A DNA stretch of 64,000 bases from Rotaria sordida (Eukaryota > Rotifera > Eurotatoria > Philodinida > Philodinidae), in contig CAJNOL010001328.1 in assembly GCA_905250125.1 (NCBI GenBank), forward strand, positions 1 to 64,000, read 5' to 3'. The notes under the pieces are model-generated. The model saw nothing but the letters and a program-made list of their open reading frames with translations. It was not told the DNA's origin and did not search any database. The translations under genes were made by a program, and so were the position numbers. Of the stretch, positions 35,345 through 48,262 are shown piece by piece. Within the stretch, counting starts at the first letter, position 1. Every line of letters begins with the position of its first letter.

Positions 35345-35931
35345 ATAAATAAATAGAAAAGATGATGCTCAGAATTTCCAAATTTTCGTTGATACTGAGG
35401 TGAATCAATAGTAAACTATTGTTATGAACCTCACATGATGATTTGAAATCTGGTTTTTTTCTCTGGATCAAAGAAAATAGGAACAATCCATTTCATCCAT
35501 TCAAGGAATGAACATTTTTCTAAGCTCTAGTTACCTTGACTTTCAAAGGAAAACTAATAAATCAGCAGAGAAGAACTCAATAGTGTATTGGCTTGGATGT
35601 ACATATATTGTTCCATTGACGAAAAAAAACAAACATCATAACATTTTAATTTAATTACAAGAATATCAATCATTACTATGGATATCATATATGATGAATT
35701 TGTAACTTGGTTATATGCTATTCGACTCGTTACAAAATTTATTTTAAATGTACGTGCAAAACAAATTTAAAGAACTATGTCTATAAATATTCTATTGATC
35801 TTATTATTTATTTTTGGGTTATTATGCTGTATTTGACATAGAAAAATTTAAAGATTTAGGAAAATAATATGAACGACCGACAAAAGTGAGAACAGTTTTA
35901 TCTCAATGATTTCATTTCTTTTGTATAAAGA

Positions 35932-37101
35932 ATGGCCCAGAAGTCCTGACTCGATTTGTATAATAAATTTTTGTTTTATATTAAAACACACACAGTGGCT
36001 ACCAAAATTATCCGACAAGATGTAATTTGGATTTTATTTCGTAATCGAAAGTGCTAGAAGAAATCCAAATAGTGATTTGAAGAGAGAAATTTGTTTTTCA
36101 TAAGAATATGATAAAATGATCATTATCGATAAATTCTCAAAAACAGAACATCCAAAATTTTAGTTTTTCAGTACCTTGAAGTCGTGAAAAAGGCGGCGTT
36201 TTGTTTTTCTAGATCGATAGAACAGCCAATTCTCTACAAAATGAGATGTCTCCGAGCTTTCTACGACCTTCCTATCACAAGCTATAAGCATCACAAAAAC
36301 CCAAACAAAGCAGTTTTTTCGTAGTTTTCTGATAAATTTCACATTTTTTGGATTTTTGTGATAGGAAGGTCGTAGAAAGTTCGGAGACATCTCATTTTGT
36401 AGAGAATCGACTGTTCTATCGATCTAGAAAAACAAAACGACGTTTTTTTCACGACTTCAAGGTATTGAAAAACCAAAATTTTGGATGTTCTGTTTTTGGA
36501 AATTTATCGATGATGATCACTTTATCATATTCTTATGAAAAACAAATTTCTCTATTCAAATCACTATTTGGATTTCTTCTGTCGAAAACTAGGTTGTCGA
36601 TTTTTGACATATTCTTGAAAGCTGGTTCTCCCAACATACCATATTTTCTCAGAACAATTTTCTATAGAGTACATTTGAAAGTACCAAATTCACTTGTGCT
36701 ACGCTTTTTTATCGAAATAATAGAAAAGGAAAAGTTCAAGTTGCCAAATTTAGAAAGCTTGTATTTTTTGTGTCTTTCATATAATATGCTTACTTGTCTC
36801 GATTGAAGCTTTGAAATTAAAGTCTATGTATGATTTTGTAGAGAATTTCACAGCGCTTCTATTAAGAAGAGAATTTGGTCTAGGCAATCTAAAGAACAGA
36901 AATTACGGTGAAAATATTAAGCTCGAGTTCATGGTTAATTTTTATTTTTTGTGATGCATATTTCTAAGCTTATAACTTTCTTACTATATGAATTAGAAAG
37001 AATCAATCATAGACTATTTTATAGGGACAACTTTTTAAGTATGTATTTTAATATAAAAAAATTTATTATACAAATCGAGTCAGGACTTCTGGACCACATG
37101 G
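35932..37101. mobile_element. Nested DNA transposon, ~60-bp terminal inverted repeats with internal foldback
   Basis: Terminal repeats at about 35935-35993 and 37042-37097 share CCAGAAGTCCTGACTCGATT followed by TGTATAATAAATTTTT. Inside lies a second inverted repeat with arms 36056-36280 and 36357-36580. Mirror-image short open frames are produced by the inner palindrome and are not genes. No transposase is visible. The 35345-35931 flank is the 3' end of MYCBPAP and plain AT-rich sequence. Confidence 0.75.
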
Positions 37102-37605
37102 CTAGTTGAAAATACAACAGAAAGAAATTTACCAATAAAGAATGAATAGTCAAAACAAAAAATATAGTTTGAGAGTTTTCTTAGCCAGTGAAAAGCAGAA
37201 ATCATCCTCATATTATTTCATAATATATAAGGATGACAAAAAATATATATATCAGTGAATAATGATAAGAATTTTTTGAAATAATTATTCATAAAGATCA
37301 AAAGTCTTAGTTGAAAATATAAAAGACAGAATATCTGAAGAAAAACAGAAGAGGTGGCAACCCTGGTCCGCAATGTGTTTAGGATCGTCATGGTCATAGG
37401 ACTAAGATATGCATACATACAACATGATGAACCATATTTCTGCAGATTTCTATATCATTTTCGTAATGACTATGTCAATAGGAAATCATCTCTAATGTAA
37501 ATATTCTTAGTAATTAATTATTATTGTTTTGTAATTGTAAAACATGTCCTATGGCTTTTTGAAACCTTTCAATGTAGAATTTTATTTATTTATAATTAAT
37601 AAATC

Positions 37606-37915
37606 TACAGGATGATACATAAGTCATCGGGCAGTCTTTTATTTCGGATAATTTTTGATAGGAACAAGATATGGATCGCCAGTTTTCACCATTTGAAAGA
37701 GCGATTTTCGGACTATCGATCTATATAATATTTACTAAGACGAGAGATGCTTTTTAATTTTCTGTATATTTTCATAAATTCTCGCAATAATTTGAGACGA
37801 GATTATTGCGGAAATTTATGAAAATATTCAAAAAATCGAAAAGCATCTCTCATCTGTTCCTATCAAAAGTTATCCGAAATGAAAGACTGTCCGATGATTT
37901 ATAGATCATCCTGTA
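37606..37915. mobile_element. Tc1/mariner-type MITE bounded by TA
   Basis: Starts TA-CAGGATGATACATAAGTC and ends with the complement ...ATCATCCTG-TA, giving a 306-bp element with terminal repeats of about 55 bp plus further internal pairing (GAGATGCTTTTTAATTTTC with its complement). The TA at both ends fits the TA target duplication of Tc1/mariner elements. No ORF. Confidence 0.75.
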
Positions 37916-39050
37916 TAATCTAAATCAACATCTGCTAAGTATAACGGTAAATGTGTGTGATTTATTTCAATGTTTCTTCATTCTTAGTATTTTGTTTTTC
38001 TTATTCTTTCTATCACTATAAATTGTCACACTTTAATCACAATATCGGTTAGGTGAAAAATAAAACTAGGCGTAGACAAACGAATTTATAAACCATTAAT
38101 ATTGCTTCATAACATTCTTTTCGCGTGTCTACTGTCTTTTTTTTTTCCTTCGCATATATGTGAAACGAGAGGAGAGAGAGCGAACAGTAATAATAATAAT
38201 AATAACAACAAGTTCAACAATAATAATGTGTTTTTTTTCCTCTGTTATGAAAAAGCAAAAACGAAAAAGCAAAATATATGTGTGAAAATAAATCGTTTCA
38301 CGAACACCCACTAAGTCATCAAATTATATTGAAAATAACAAAACTGACGTCATAGACAACAAATATTATTCATTGTTGTTCATCATAATGATCATGAACA
38401 CAGCACACACACACACACACGCATCATATCTAATTGATTTCTTTTTTTTATACAAGTGTTAATAAAATAATCGTTAACATACTTATACTATCCCCCAATC
38501 ATCTTGAATAACAAAACATGATCATAGAAATTTATTTTTTTGTTTTTTGAAAGATTAAATCTAAAGATTTAGCTGCTTAGAAAACTTCAATTGATTGATA
38601 AACATTTGTTCATAATAACAATAGTCTTAGATCAATTCAATTGTTGTTATTAAACTTCATCGCAATTTGTTTCTAAGATAGATCAATTAAATTTTTCAAT
38701 CTCAAGATCAATGAATATAAAATAGTAAAAGTCGAGTGTATTGACTAGCCTATCATCTCTCATTGATTCATTTTACAATTACTGAACGAATAGCTTTTTT
38801 TTTTGTTTGATTTTATTTCAATACAAATGTCATGATTTCCGAAAGTCATTTTTAAAATTTATTCATAACGGTAAACGGATGTCTATGCGGAATGTTTGAT
38901 TGCAACAAATGAAGTGTTATTAGTACAATAAAAAATAGCATTTTATTTTATTTTATTATTTTTTTTTTTTTTCTTTTACATACACGACGACACACACACA
39001 CACAAAAGACAGAAGAAAACAAAAAAAAAAAAAAAAAATGAACGAATGAA
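37916..39050. other. No gene seen; simple repeats
   Basis: AT-rich intergenic DNA with a CA microsatellite at 38404-38420, an AAT/AAC run near 38188-38225, a TTTTATTTTA run near 38940-38970 and an A tract near 39020-39039. The last part is probably the 3' UTR of the E3 ligase on the minus strand. Confidence 0.6.
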
Positions 39051-41186
39051 TTATTTCGATATTTTATTGAAAAAAATTCTTCGTATATTATCCAATGTTG
39101 TTGGTAGATAACATTGTGGACAAACTTTTTTTTCTTTGAAATATTTTATCCAACATTCTTCACAATTAATATGCCAACAATTAATTGAAACACATGGTTT
39201 AATACATGATTCCTACTAAATGATTTATTATTTAAAATTATTATAAAATTAGTTTTTTTTTGTGTTAGTTAAAAAAAGAAAATTTTACTCACCATACAAA
39301 CAACACATTTTGGTGGATCAAGTTCAGATTTTGTATATAATATATCTGTTTGTGTTGATGGAGAATATTGTTGATCACTGTTAAATGATTCTTGACAACT
39401 AAGACTAGTTGTTGTTCCACTTGTACTTTTTTCTTCTCGTTCAATTTCATCATCATCATCAATATCAACAACATTAACATCGGGATCTTCAGATGATAAT
39501 AAACGATGATTAGCTATTGCATTTACAGCTGCTAATTGTTCTCTCTTAATTAAAAAAAAAGAAATTTGAATTTGAATTTTATTTTATTAAATATTATTTT
39601 TCTATACTTTTCTTGAACATTGTTGAACATGAGTAAAAAAATATTCATCATCAGAATTAATTCGAATTGATTGATAACATATTGGACAATTTCGTGTATC
39701 ATTACGAATTGATCGACGATGATGTAATTGTAATCTAGCTATAAAAGTAAAGTTTTTTTTTTTTGAGAAATATAGAATTATAAAATAAATTACCATTTAA
39801 ACGTTGTTGTCGACTTGTTCGTACTCGTAAAAAAGTCTAAAAATATTTATATTTTCGATAGAATTCATCTCCAATCTTCTTTCTATCTACATACTTCATA
39901 TCGTGTTTTAAATGTTTGATCAATATTATTATTATTATTATCTTGAAAAATCTAAACAAAAAAAAAATTATCAATTATTTTAAACCAAAAAAACAAAGTT
40001 ATTTTTACTTTATTTTCACGTTTAGTTTTATATTGTTGTCGACGTTTAATACTATCAAGTTCATGTTGAACATGTGTAATTAAATCTTGTCCATTTAATG
40101 ATATTTGACAAATAGGACATTGTGGATTTTGTAAATCAATTGTAGATGATCGACAACGATTGTCTTTACAAAAAAAAAATAAAAAACAAAGTCAGGTATT
40201 TAATTAAAACAAGCTGTTCATTCTTTATATAAAAAAGAAGAGTTTAATGATTTTATTACTTCTGGATAACTATCATACATCACCATATGTCTAAATAGCC
40301 TAACATCAAAATTTGATTGTACAGCTGAAATATATGTTGTATCAACAAGAATTTTGTTGTATATGCCCCAAGTGACTGATTATACATACTTGATTTTTTT
40401 TAAGAGTAAGAAAGAGAAAATCACCGTCTGTGCACAAATGAAAAAATATTCTTATTAAATATCGATTTATCAATCAATCTCTTTTTTGATCTTATTTATG
40501 ACTGAAATATAATAGCAAATTATAGATGACTTTTTATAATTCTCTCTCTCTCTGTCTGTGTTGAGAAAATATTTTTTTTTTAGTTATATATATTTTTCAC
40601 AAGATATTGTGAGAAAGAAAAATTAATTTCTCATAAGCAAAATAAATTAATTAAGAAGAAAAAAAAATTTTAAATATTCACTAAATGTGAGATTTTCAAC
40701 TAGGTTGGTTTGTTTTTTTTTGATCAATCGGTAAAAATTTAAGTGTTTGTATATATATATGCAATTCATTTTTATACCTGTATGTTTTCCTCCAAAACTT
40801 TCATCATTATTATTTGATGTTATTTCACATTGATTTTCATCATGTATATCACTTTTAAATCGTTTTCCATTTGGTAAAAATGTTGATGATTCTAATGATG
40901 TATTAAATAAAGGACGAAATGCTGTTGCATATGGATAATGATGAAAAAGACTTGAAAATAGATTATGTTGATGTACTGTTGGTGGTATTGATGGTAAACG
41001 TATTTGATCCGATGATGTTTGATTATTAAGAAGTGTATTAACAGAAAAAGATGCATTAAAACCTGATACAGAATTTTTTTCTGGACTTATATTTGGTGAT
41101 GATGATGATGATGTTGTTGTTGTTTGACGTATTGAACGAAATGCAGCAGCCATATCAATTGAATGCCATAGTGATGGATGATACAT
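39051..41186 (-). CDS. RNF220: RNF220-type RING E3 ubiquitin ligase
   Basis: Seven exons join in frame to 402 aa: 41186-40778, 40163-40009, 39951-39895, 39836-39794, 39738-39608, 39544-39293 and 39212-39051. The N-terminal third is low-complexity Ser/Thr-rich with the family-like AFRPLF..GKRFK. A first zinc-binding motif CPICQISLNGQDLITHVQHE and a second CPICYQSIRINSDDEYFFTH flank TFLRVRTSRQQRLNARL, almost identical to vertebrate RNF220 as I remember it. The C-terminal RING is CVVCMESCIKPCVSINCWHI followed by NCEECW and CPQCYLPTTLDNIRRIF. It should transfer ubiquitin to nuclear targets; the vertebrate protein acts in neural patterning and Wnt signalling. It is shorter than the vertebrate protein (about 566 aa), mainly in the N-terminus and the linker before the RING. 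Earlier non-coding exons are possible. Confidence 0.92.
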
Positions 41187-41240
41187 AATTATATTTAGTA
41201 GATAATTTAAAACTTAATCATTCAATATGAAAAATAAAAA

Positions 41241-41250
41241 NNNNNNNNNN
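41241..41250. other. Assembly gap (10 N)
   Basis: Ten Ns in AT-rich sequence just upstream of the RNF220-type gene; a placeholder gap, so the promoter region may be incomplete. Confidence 0.95.
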
Positions 41251-43461
41251 GTAAAAGAAAAAATAAACCATCACTTATACACATAGCTACCAATAGGAGA
41301 GTATGCATTCTCGTTAATAATTGGTTGTTCGAGTAATAAAAAAGAAAAAAAAGAAAGAAAAATCTTCCCATGTGTCTATCTCTTTTATAATACAGTTGGC
41401 TGTCTATTTGCTTGCTGGCATATGTCAGAAATAGAATGATAATAATCATAATAAAAACCGAGAGAGAGAGAGATAGGACACGATATAAGGTATGCTGTTT
41501 CGCATGTCATTTATTCACGTAATACAAACAGTATACACTTGAAGAGAACTATATTGATTGCATACGTTCGACGTCATATTGTTGAATATGATCGATGGGC
41601 TTCTTTTGTATGATTTTTTTTTACATTAAAATTAGGTTGAAATGATGAGGCGGACGAAAGTAGACATGAGAAATGAATCACTATTTGATGAGCATGTAAT
41701 CAATAAGGATGAAGCAAGAAAAAAAAACTATCACTGATAAAGATAGTTTCATGTCGTTTGCTTAGGGCAAATATTAAGAATATATATATATATATATATA
41801 TGAAAACGAGTCATTCATAGTAGCTGTTGCTGTCTATATGTCATTTTATGATACTTAGTAGTTCCAGATGGTGTATATAAGTATATGTCGTTTAAACAAG
41901 ATGACTTTTCTTCTCGTCATAGAAAACATACTTAATTGAAGTTTATATGAAAGACAAAAGAAAGAATAAGGCCAATTAACACCCTGAACAAATTATAAAT
42001 ACATTCCGTTAGATCGATATATATATGTTGCGGTTTCTTCTATTCTGTTTTTTGTGCCTCATTGCAAATCGTTCAGAAGACGGCGCGCATGAGTAAACTG
42101 TACTCTTGATGTGATGCATCGATGACAATTCTTTTCTAAATCGACTGTTAATGAACGATATCAATGAGTAGGTATATGTATATATATATGTTTGTGTGTG
42201 TGAGAGCACATATGGAAGATGGCAGGTATATAATTGAAAAAAAAAAGAGAAAACATACACGCGTGAGTGCGTGATCTCTTCTTGTCATTGTCAATAATAA
42301 TTGATCGGTTATTGATAGTTCATGGGATTAGAAAATATAACTTTTTGTGAATATGAACAATAATAATGTTGGTAAGTGATGTGTCTAAAAAAAAAAAAGA
42401 TCAAACGTTCAAAAATGGGAATACTGCTGTTTTTGTGTGTTTGTATTAGAATGATTTGTATGTCGACAATATGTTTTGTTTATATCATTTTTGTCGGAAT
42501 GTATATAACTACAATAAGATTTATTTGTGACATTTGGTCAATGTACCAGTATGCTGACAAAGATCAAAGTAGAATAAGAGATACTATATAGTAAAATGAA
42601 TATCAATGAATAATGTATGTTTGCTTATTTTTTTTTTTGGAATATGATTTACCAAGAAAAAGAGAAAAATAAAATCCTATTATTTCTCTGGAGAAATGTT
42701 TAACTAACGTGAATATTTAAGTTATATCTAAATGATGATGAATTGGTATTGTCATTAGATTTTTTTTCTCTAAGGATCTATGATTTAATGTTAAAACATG
42801 TGCTTAATATTGATTTCCCGCCTCCAACTGATGTGATTATCACAATTAATATCAAGAAAAATTTTTTGAAAGTATAATAAATAAATAAATAAATTTTTTT
42901 TTTCTTTGTCTCTTTTATCGATACTTATTGACTTTGTCAATAGATGGTAATAAAAACAAAGATTAGTGTGACAGATGTAATGATTACCATATACATTGAG
43001 AAATATTGATCTTCAACATACAAAATACATAGTTAACATCTGATACAAATGTTGAATAATCAGAATAATGAAGAGATTCTTTTCCGATGGATATATCGTG
43101 CCGAAGTTATTTCAGATCAATTAATCACTAAATAATTATTCAATAATTAATGATATTATAATAAAAAATATATATTCATAGTTAATTTTGCATTGTAATA
43201 ATGTAAATATAATTTTTTAAAAATAAATTATTGAAAGATTATTCAAGAATATTAAAAATTATATTTCGTTGATATTTTATATAATTATTGTTCAAACCCA
43301 TACTACATTAAGTTCTATATTTAATGGAAAGTCTCTGGAGTACCGTGGCTCAGGTTCAGACTACAACTGAACTTTAAAAAAAGGGTTCATCAAGAAATAA
43401 AGTGCATGTTTCGGAGACGATAACTAACATCAAGTCGAACAAAGACTTCACTTACTGAAGT
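41251..43461. other. No gene seen
   Basis: Presumed upstream region of the RNF220-type gene, with a (TA)11 tract at 41780-41801, a GA run near 41461-41475 and other TA/TG runs near 42175-42205. The open frames here are short and low-complexity. Confidence 0.5.
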
Positions 43462-44166
43462 CTTTAAGATGTAAGTAAAGTTAGCACCAGATTCGAGTTT
43501 TTACTGTCCGGATTTGCCCCTGGACTTGAGTTGATTTTGGTTCAACTTGAGTTATATGCAGAATTTTACGGCGAATCTGATGGTGTAAAGATCAAGGGGA
43601 GTCATCGAGCAAAAATCAACACTTGACCCCAAAATACTGGGTTCTTCAAAAATTTTCTGAAAGTTTTTCCTGTCGAAATTCGCTATGTTGCTTGAGTTGG
43701 GTCTAAAATTGGTTGAGTTAGACTCAGCTTGAAATTCTACATCGAATGATATCAATTTTATATGGAGTCATCGGCGAAAAAATTTCCACTTCACTCAATC
43801 CCACCCCTCAGAGGCCATCCTCACCCTCATCTAGTCGAAGAATTTTTTGCCCGATAATCCCATATAAAATTGATATCATTCGATGTAGAATTTCGAGCTG
43901 AGTCTAACTCAATCAATTTTAGACCCAACTCAAGCAACAGAGCGAATTTGGACAGGAAAAACTTTCAGAAAATTTTTGAAAAAACCAGTATTTTGGGGTC
44001 AAGTGTTGATTTTTGCTCGATGACTCTCCTTGATCTTTACACCATCAGATTTGCCGTAAAATTCTGCATATAACTCAAGTTGAACCAAAATCAACTGAAG
44101 TTCAGGGATGAATCCGGACAGTAAAAACTCGAATCTGGTGCTAACTTTACTTACGTATCTTTAAGC
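43462..44166. mobile_element. Foldback element, ~330-bp arms
   Basis: Left arm about 43462-43790 and right arm about 43838-44166 are inverted copies (outer CTTTAAGAT..GTAAGTAAAGTTAGC with GCTAACTTTACTTAC..ATCTTTAAG), around a roughly 48-bp pyrimidine-rich spacer. The arms give two mirror-image 67-aa frames (MISFDVEF...), an artefact of the palindrome. Confidence 0.85.
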
Positions 44167-45050
44167 GCTAATAGAATTTATATTTATAGAAATTTTTCAA
44201 TTTATCTTTCGTAGTCTGTAATATGCTTTAACTGTACAAGCACAATTCACAGCAAACAAAAAAAGAGCTATCTCACATTCTCATTTCACTTTTTCTTTGA
44301 TTTTGTCTTCACTTACAAGTACTCACCATATCCTCACTCTTAGTCTTAATATTTTATATTAAATTGAACATGAAGATTCACTGTAACGTTTTGAAAAATA
44401 AATTTTGTGTCGAAGTTATAACTTCAGCACGACAGATATATTATAATGGGATTATGATTTTTTTTTTCAAAATCAATTTCAGTTTTGACAAAAAATATTT
44501 CCTATCATGATTCATTATAAAGTCAATTCTAACTAAACTTGTAACAGTTCCAAGTAGAATTCGATAAGATCTATTGATTTTATAAGTCAATTTTCCAGAA
44601 CGATGCCATCTTCTAAATTACTGCCAAAAGACAAGCAAAAAATACCAAGATTATTGAAAAATGTGTCATACTTCGCTTCTAAGCTAATTCTAACTACAAT
44701 GCTTGAACACATTTTTTCCAAAAATTTTAGCCAGTTGTTGCCAATTTTGAATACTATAGATCGTTCACCAGGAGTGAATAGATTGCGTATCGATTAACGT
44801 ATAATTGATTGAGGGTATGTGTCTGCTGTTCTTCCAACCACATTCATACTTACCTATACATTCGCAATATCTTGGATATTCGACATCAATTGATAGTTAT
44901 ACATAATTCAGCCATTGCGTGCTGTTTCTATATCAAACTTTCCATGATGAAAAAATATCATCTAGTGTTACGTATTTGTTTTCTACAAAATAGTCAGCAC
45001 AATATTTAGTAGATATTATTCATATTACGCTTATTCTGAATATATCAGTC
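44167..45050. other. No gene seen
   Basis: AT-rich intergenic sequence between two mobile elements; the short open frames lack any family resemblance. Confidence 0.4.
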
Positions 45051-45939
45051 TTAACCCTTTCCGGCCGGATATTGCCATTTGGTAACATTAAATCAGTATT
45101 TCAGGTAGCTACAACTTGAAGTTCTGATCTATAATGTTTTGATTATTTGAGATAGTGACAGAATACCTGCTAAAATCCCTGAAAGATCATCCGAGTCGTA
45201 AAAGTGATTTTTCTGTATATCTGAATAGTCAGCATTTGAGGTAACTAGCGGTTAATTTTCTCTTGTAGAACTGTTATATATTGCATCAGGACAATAAAAG
45301 TTACCAATGTTGCCATTTGGCAACAGCCGGGTGAAAGGGGTCAAACATTTTAAAAACTTAGATTTTTTTAATATAGCAACATGAGAGGTTTTGTGTTTTT
45401 ATTTTATCCATACCTCAGTAACAGTCTAAAGCTGTTCTAATTGCTCGGCTATCGAAACCTTAGAGTCAAATATTCGTCAAAATATTTTATAATTTACTGG
45501 AACAGTGTAAGATTAGCGATATCCTTCAAGAAAAGCTCTCAAAAATTCCAGATAATTTAAGAAAATTCCGATATGATGAGAATTACTTCGAACTAAACTG
45601 CTTTCAAAAAGACAAAAACCATTTAAAACGTTCCCAGACTTCGAGAGCTTTCCTTGAAAGATGTCGCTAATATTAGACCTCTCGAGTAAATTATAGAGAG
45701 TATTTCATGAATAGTTGGCCCTAGGTTTTCAATATCTGAGCAAGTAGACTAGCTGTAGACTCTAACTGAGGTATGGATCAACACAAAAATACAAAGCTTC
45801 GCGTGTTCCTATGTTTAAAAAAATCTAAGTTTTTAAAATTTTTGACTTCTTTCGGCTGGCTGTTGCCAAATGGCAACATAACACTAAATGAAAAGATTTT
45901 TTGCTATTTGTCTTCCGGTAGCCGGCTGGAAAGGGTTAA
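45051..45939. mobile_element. piggyBac-type non-autonomous element with TTAA duplication
   Basis: Begins TTAA-CCCTTTCCGGCCGG (45051) and ends CCGGCTGGAAAGGG-TTAA (45939). The 881-bp element is thus flanked by TTAA, the target duplication of piggyBac elements, and begins with the CCCTTT-type end seen in several of them. Subterminal repeats GTTGCCATTTGGCAAC near 45309 and GTTGCCAAATGGCAAC near 45863, also inverted, recur inside. A central inverted repeat at about 45510-45700 adds more pairing. No transposase ORF. Confidence 0.75.
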
Positions 45940-47275
45940 TCTGGTGACCCAGTTATTCACATAGTGCACTGCAAAATCATTACTAAAAGATAAGTGCATG
46001 CGTTTCATTAGTGAATTTTCAAATGAAAAAAAAAAAACATGAATGAATTTCGATAGAAACAATCGACAATTTTTTCTCTTGTCTAAACATAATTGAATAT
46101 AACTAGTCTTTAAAACCACTATGATTTAACCAATTAAGAATATAATGAAAAGAAAAAATATAAAATCTCGAATGATGTTCTTTGAAAATATTGTTTTATG
46201 GATTTATTTAAATAAGAGATGAAACGCTGTGTTTGAAAATTTTTTTTTTTATTGTTTAAAAAAGAATGTTGAAAAATATTCAATAATTAAACAAGAAAAA
46301 TTTGAAATTTTCAAAACATTCGCAACTCAAATTCATTTATTTAATAAAAAAGGCTCTAATCAATTTCGAAAAGAAACAATTGTTAGTTTTTTTGATTTTT
46401 ATTCATTTTAAATTTAAAGCTTTAACATTGAAAAAATATTCAAAAATAATGTAAATAATTCAACTTAAAGTTTATTTTTCAAATGAAAAAAAAAGAAACT
46501 TGAGATTGTTCATTTCTCTAATCCAGCATTTTCTTTTTTTAAGTATCATTAACATTTTTGCAAAGTTTCAATCTCCTGTGAAACAAATCAAAATTCAGCT
46601 GCATATTTATGTCTGCATTCATTATTAATTTCATTGAAAAAAAAAATCGCAAAAAATGAAGAAATGAAAAACACTTTTCAAATTTAATGGAGTTTTTTCT
46701 TTTTCTTCTAAGGCGCCGACAATTCGAAATTCAAGCAAAATATTTTTTTGTTTGGCGTTTTTTTTTCATGGTTGTACAGAGCTCGTCGAGTTGATTCTGA
46801 AGATGTTGTATTGGCATATGCAAACAGTATTTTTCTAGTAAAGCTTAAAAAAAGTAGGTGTGAAAAAAAAATCTCAGAAAAGTCTATAAAAACTGAAATA
46901 CATCAAAAGTATCAAGTCTCGTTAGACTCGATATTGGTTTTTCTCGTCATAGGAATAGGGAAAAATTTATGTATGTTTGATTGTTGAGAAGATCGGTTAT
47001 TTTTTTCTCCATATATAATGACATAAATACGGGTTCATATTCAGAGATTTTGACGATGAGAACTTTTGTTACAAATACTCATCAAAAATGTCTGAATTGA
47101 AGAGTTTATAGAAACCTATATTTATGATGTTTTACCATCATATCAAAAAACATTGATTTTTTCAACAATCAAACAATACTTTTCAAAAACATGTACATAG
47201 ATTTCTTCCTAATCATATGATGATAGGCTTCTCAGATTTTTTTTTTCAAAACATAATTGTCTAAGAACTATTGAA

Positions 47276-47487
47276 TAGAAATTTCGATATGTATAAATTT
47301 GGTAGAAATAAAAACATCGAAAGCATTATTAATGTCCCTTTAGCACACACTAATCATATGCAAATGCAGGACATAGATCCTTCTGCAGATTATTCGGGCG
47401 GTGTTGATGAATGGGTGTGCTGAAGCTGTATGAATAGTACTTTTAACTTTTTTTATTTCTACCAAATTTATGCCATTCGAAATTCGA
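47276..47487. mobile_element. Short inverted-repeat element nested in the 46.7-48.3 kb element
   Basis: GAAATTTCGATATGTATAAA followed by TTTGGTAGAAATAAAAA (from about 47279) pairs with TTTTTATTTCTACCAAATTT and ATGCCATTCGAAATTC (to about 47483). MITE-sized insertion. Confidence 0.6.
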
Positions 47488-48242
47488 CATGCAATAATAT
47501 CGTTCTGTTAGGTTTCTTTCTCGTACAAGATTATATACAACTCAGAAACGAAATATTGAGATTTTTCATTCGCTTAGCAGCAATATGAGCAAATATTTTA
47601 TTGAAGAATGAAACTTTTGAGCAAGGTAACTTATAAACAATACGAATTACGCGATAAACAAATGTCAGTATGAGATGATATAATATGAATTGTTGTAACA
47701 TTTATTAAATTTAAATTACCTATTTCACAAGGAGTGGAAGACCTATATTATATAGTCACAGGCTTATTTTATATTTTTGAGGTGATAATTAAAATATATT
47801 TCATTTCATATCTGAACTACCATGATGAAGTTGTCTAGCAGAACTATATCGATGTATGTCTAATAGAAGTTTTTTTTAAATTCTTTCAAAATTCGACATG
47901 TCCAATATCAACATATGATGTTCAACGCGGTTTTTTGTATCCATAGGACGATCCACGAAATGCTGAGGGTAGATGAGTATGTGAATGTAAAACGTCATGC
48001 AAATAGCGCACTACTTTGCCGATTTGATAATGTACATTCGATAAAGAATTAGTAACCACTTCTTAGTTCCTAAGAAACTATGATAGGTATTCTGAAAGTT
48101 GTCAAACAACTTGATAATTTTGATTTGTAGATTTTTGAGACTTTTTGTACCTGTAAGTCAATTAAATCTTAGCTGCAGTATGAAAAAAGTTTATCGCAAT
48201 AAAAGCTCATGTCCAAACTTATAATTTTCAGAATAATTCTGT

Positions 48243-48262
48243 GGGGGGGGGGGGGGGGGGGG
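48243..48262 (+). repeat. G20 homopolymer
   Basis: Twenty consecutive G residues, exceptional in a genome of roughly 30% GC where A/T runs are common. Could form a G-quadruplex, and could also be an assembly or sequencing artefact in length. Confidence 0.9.

Noticed and set aside
36160..36806. Two facing open frames with nearly the same protein sequence
   Set aside because: They arise from the two arms of the inner foldback at 36056-36580 and read in opposite directions through the same palindrome.
44603..44797. 64-codon frame between two mobile elements
   Set aside because: Short, isolated, no splice partners and no recognisable motif.
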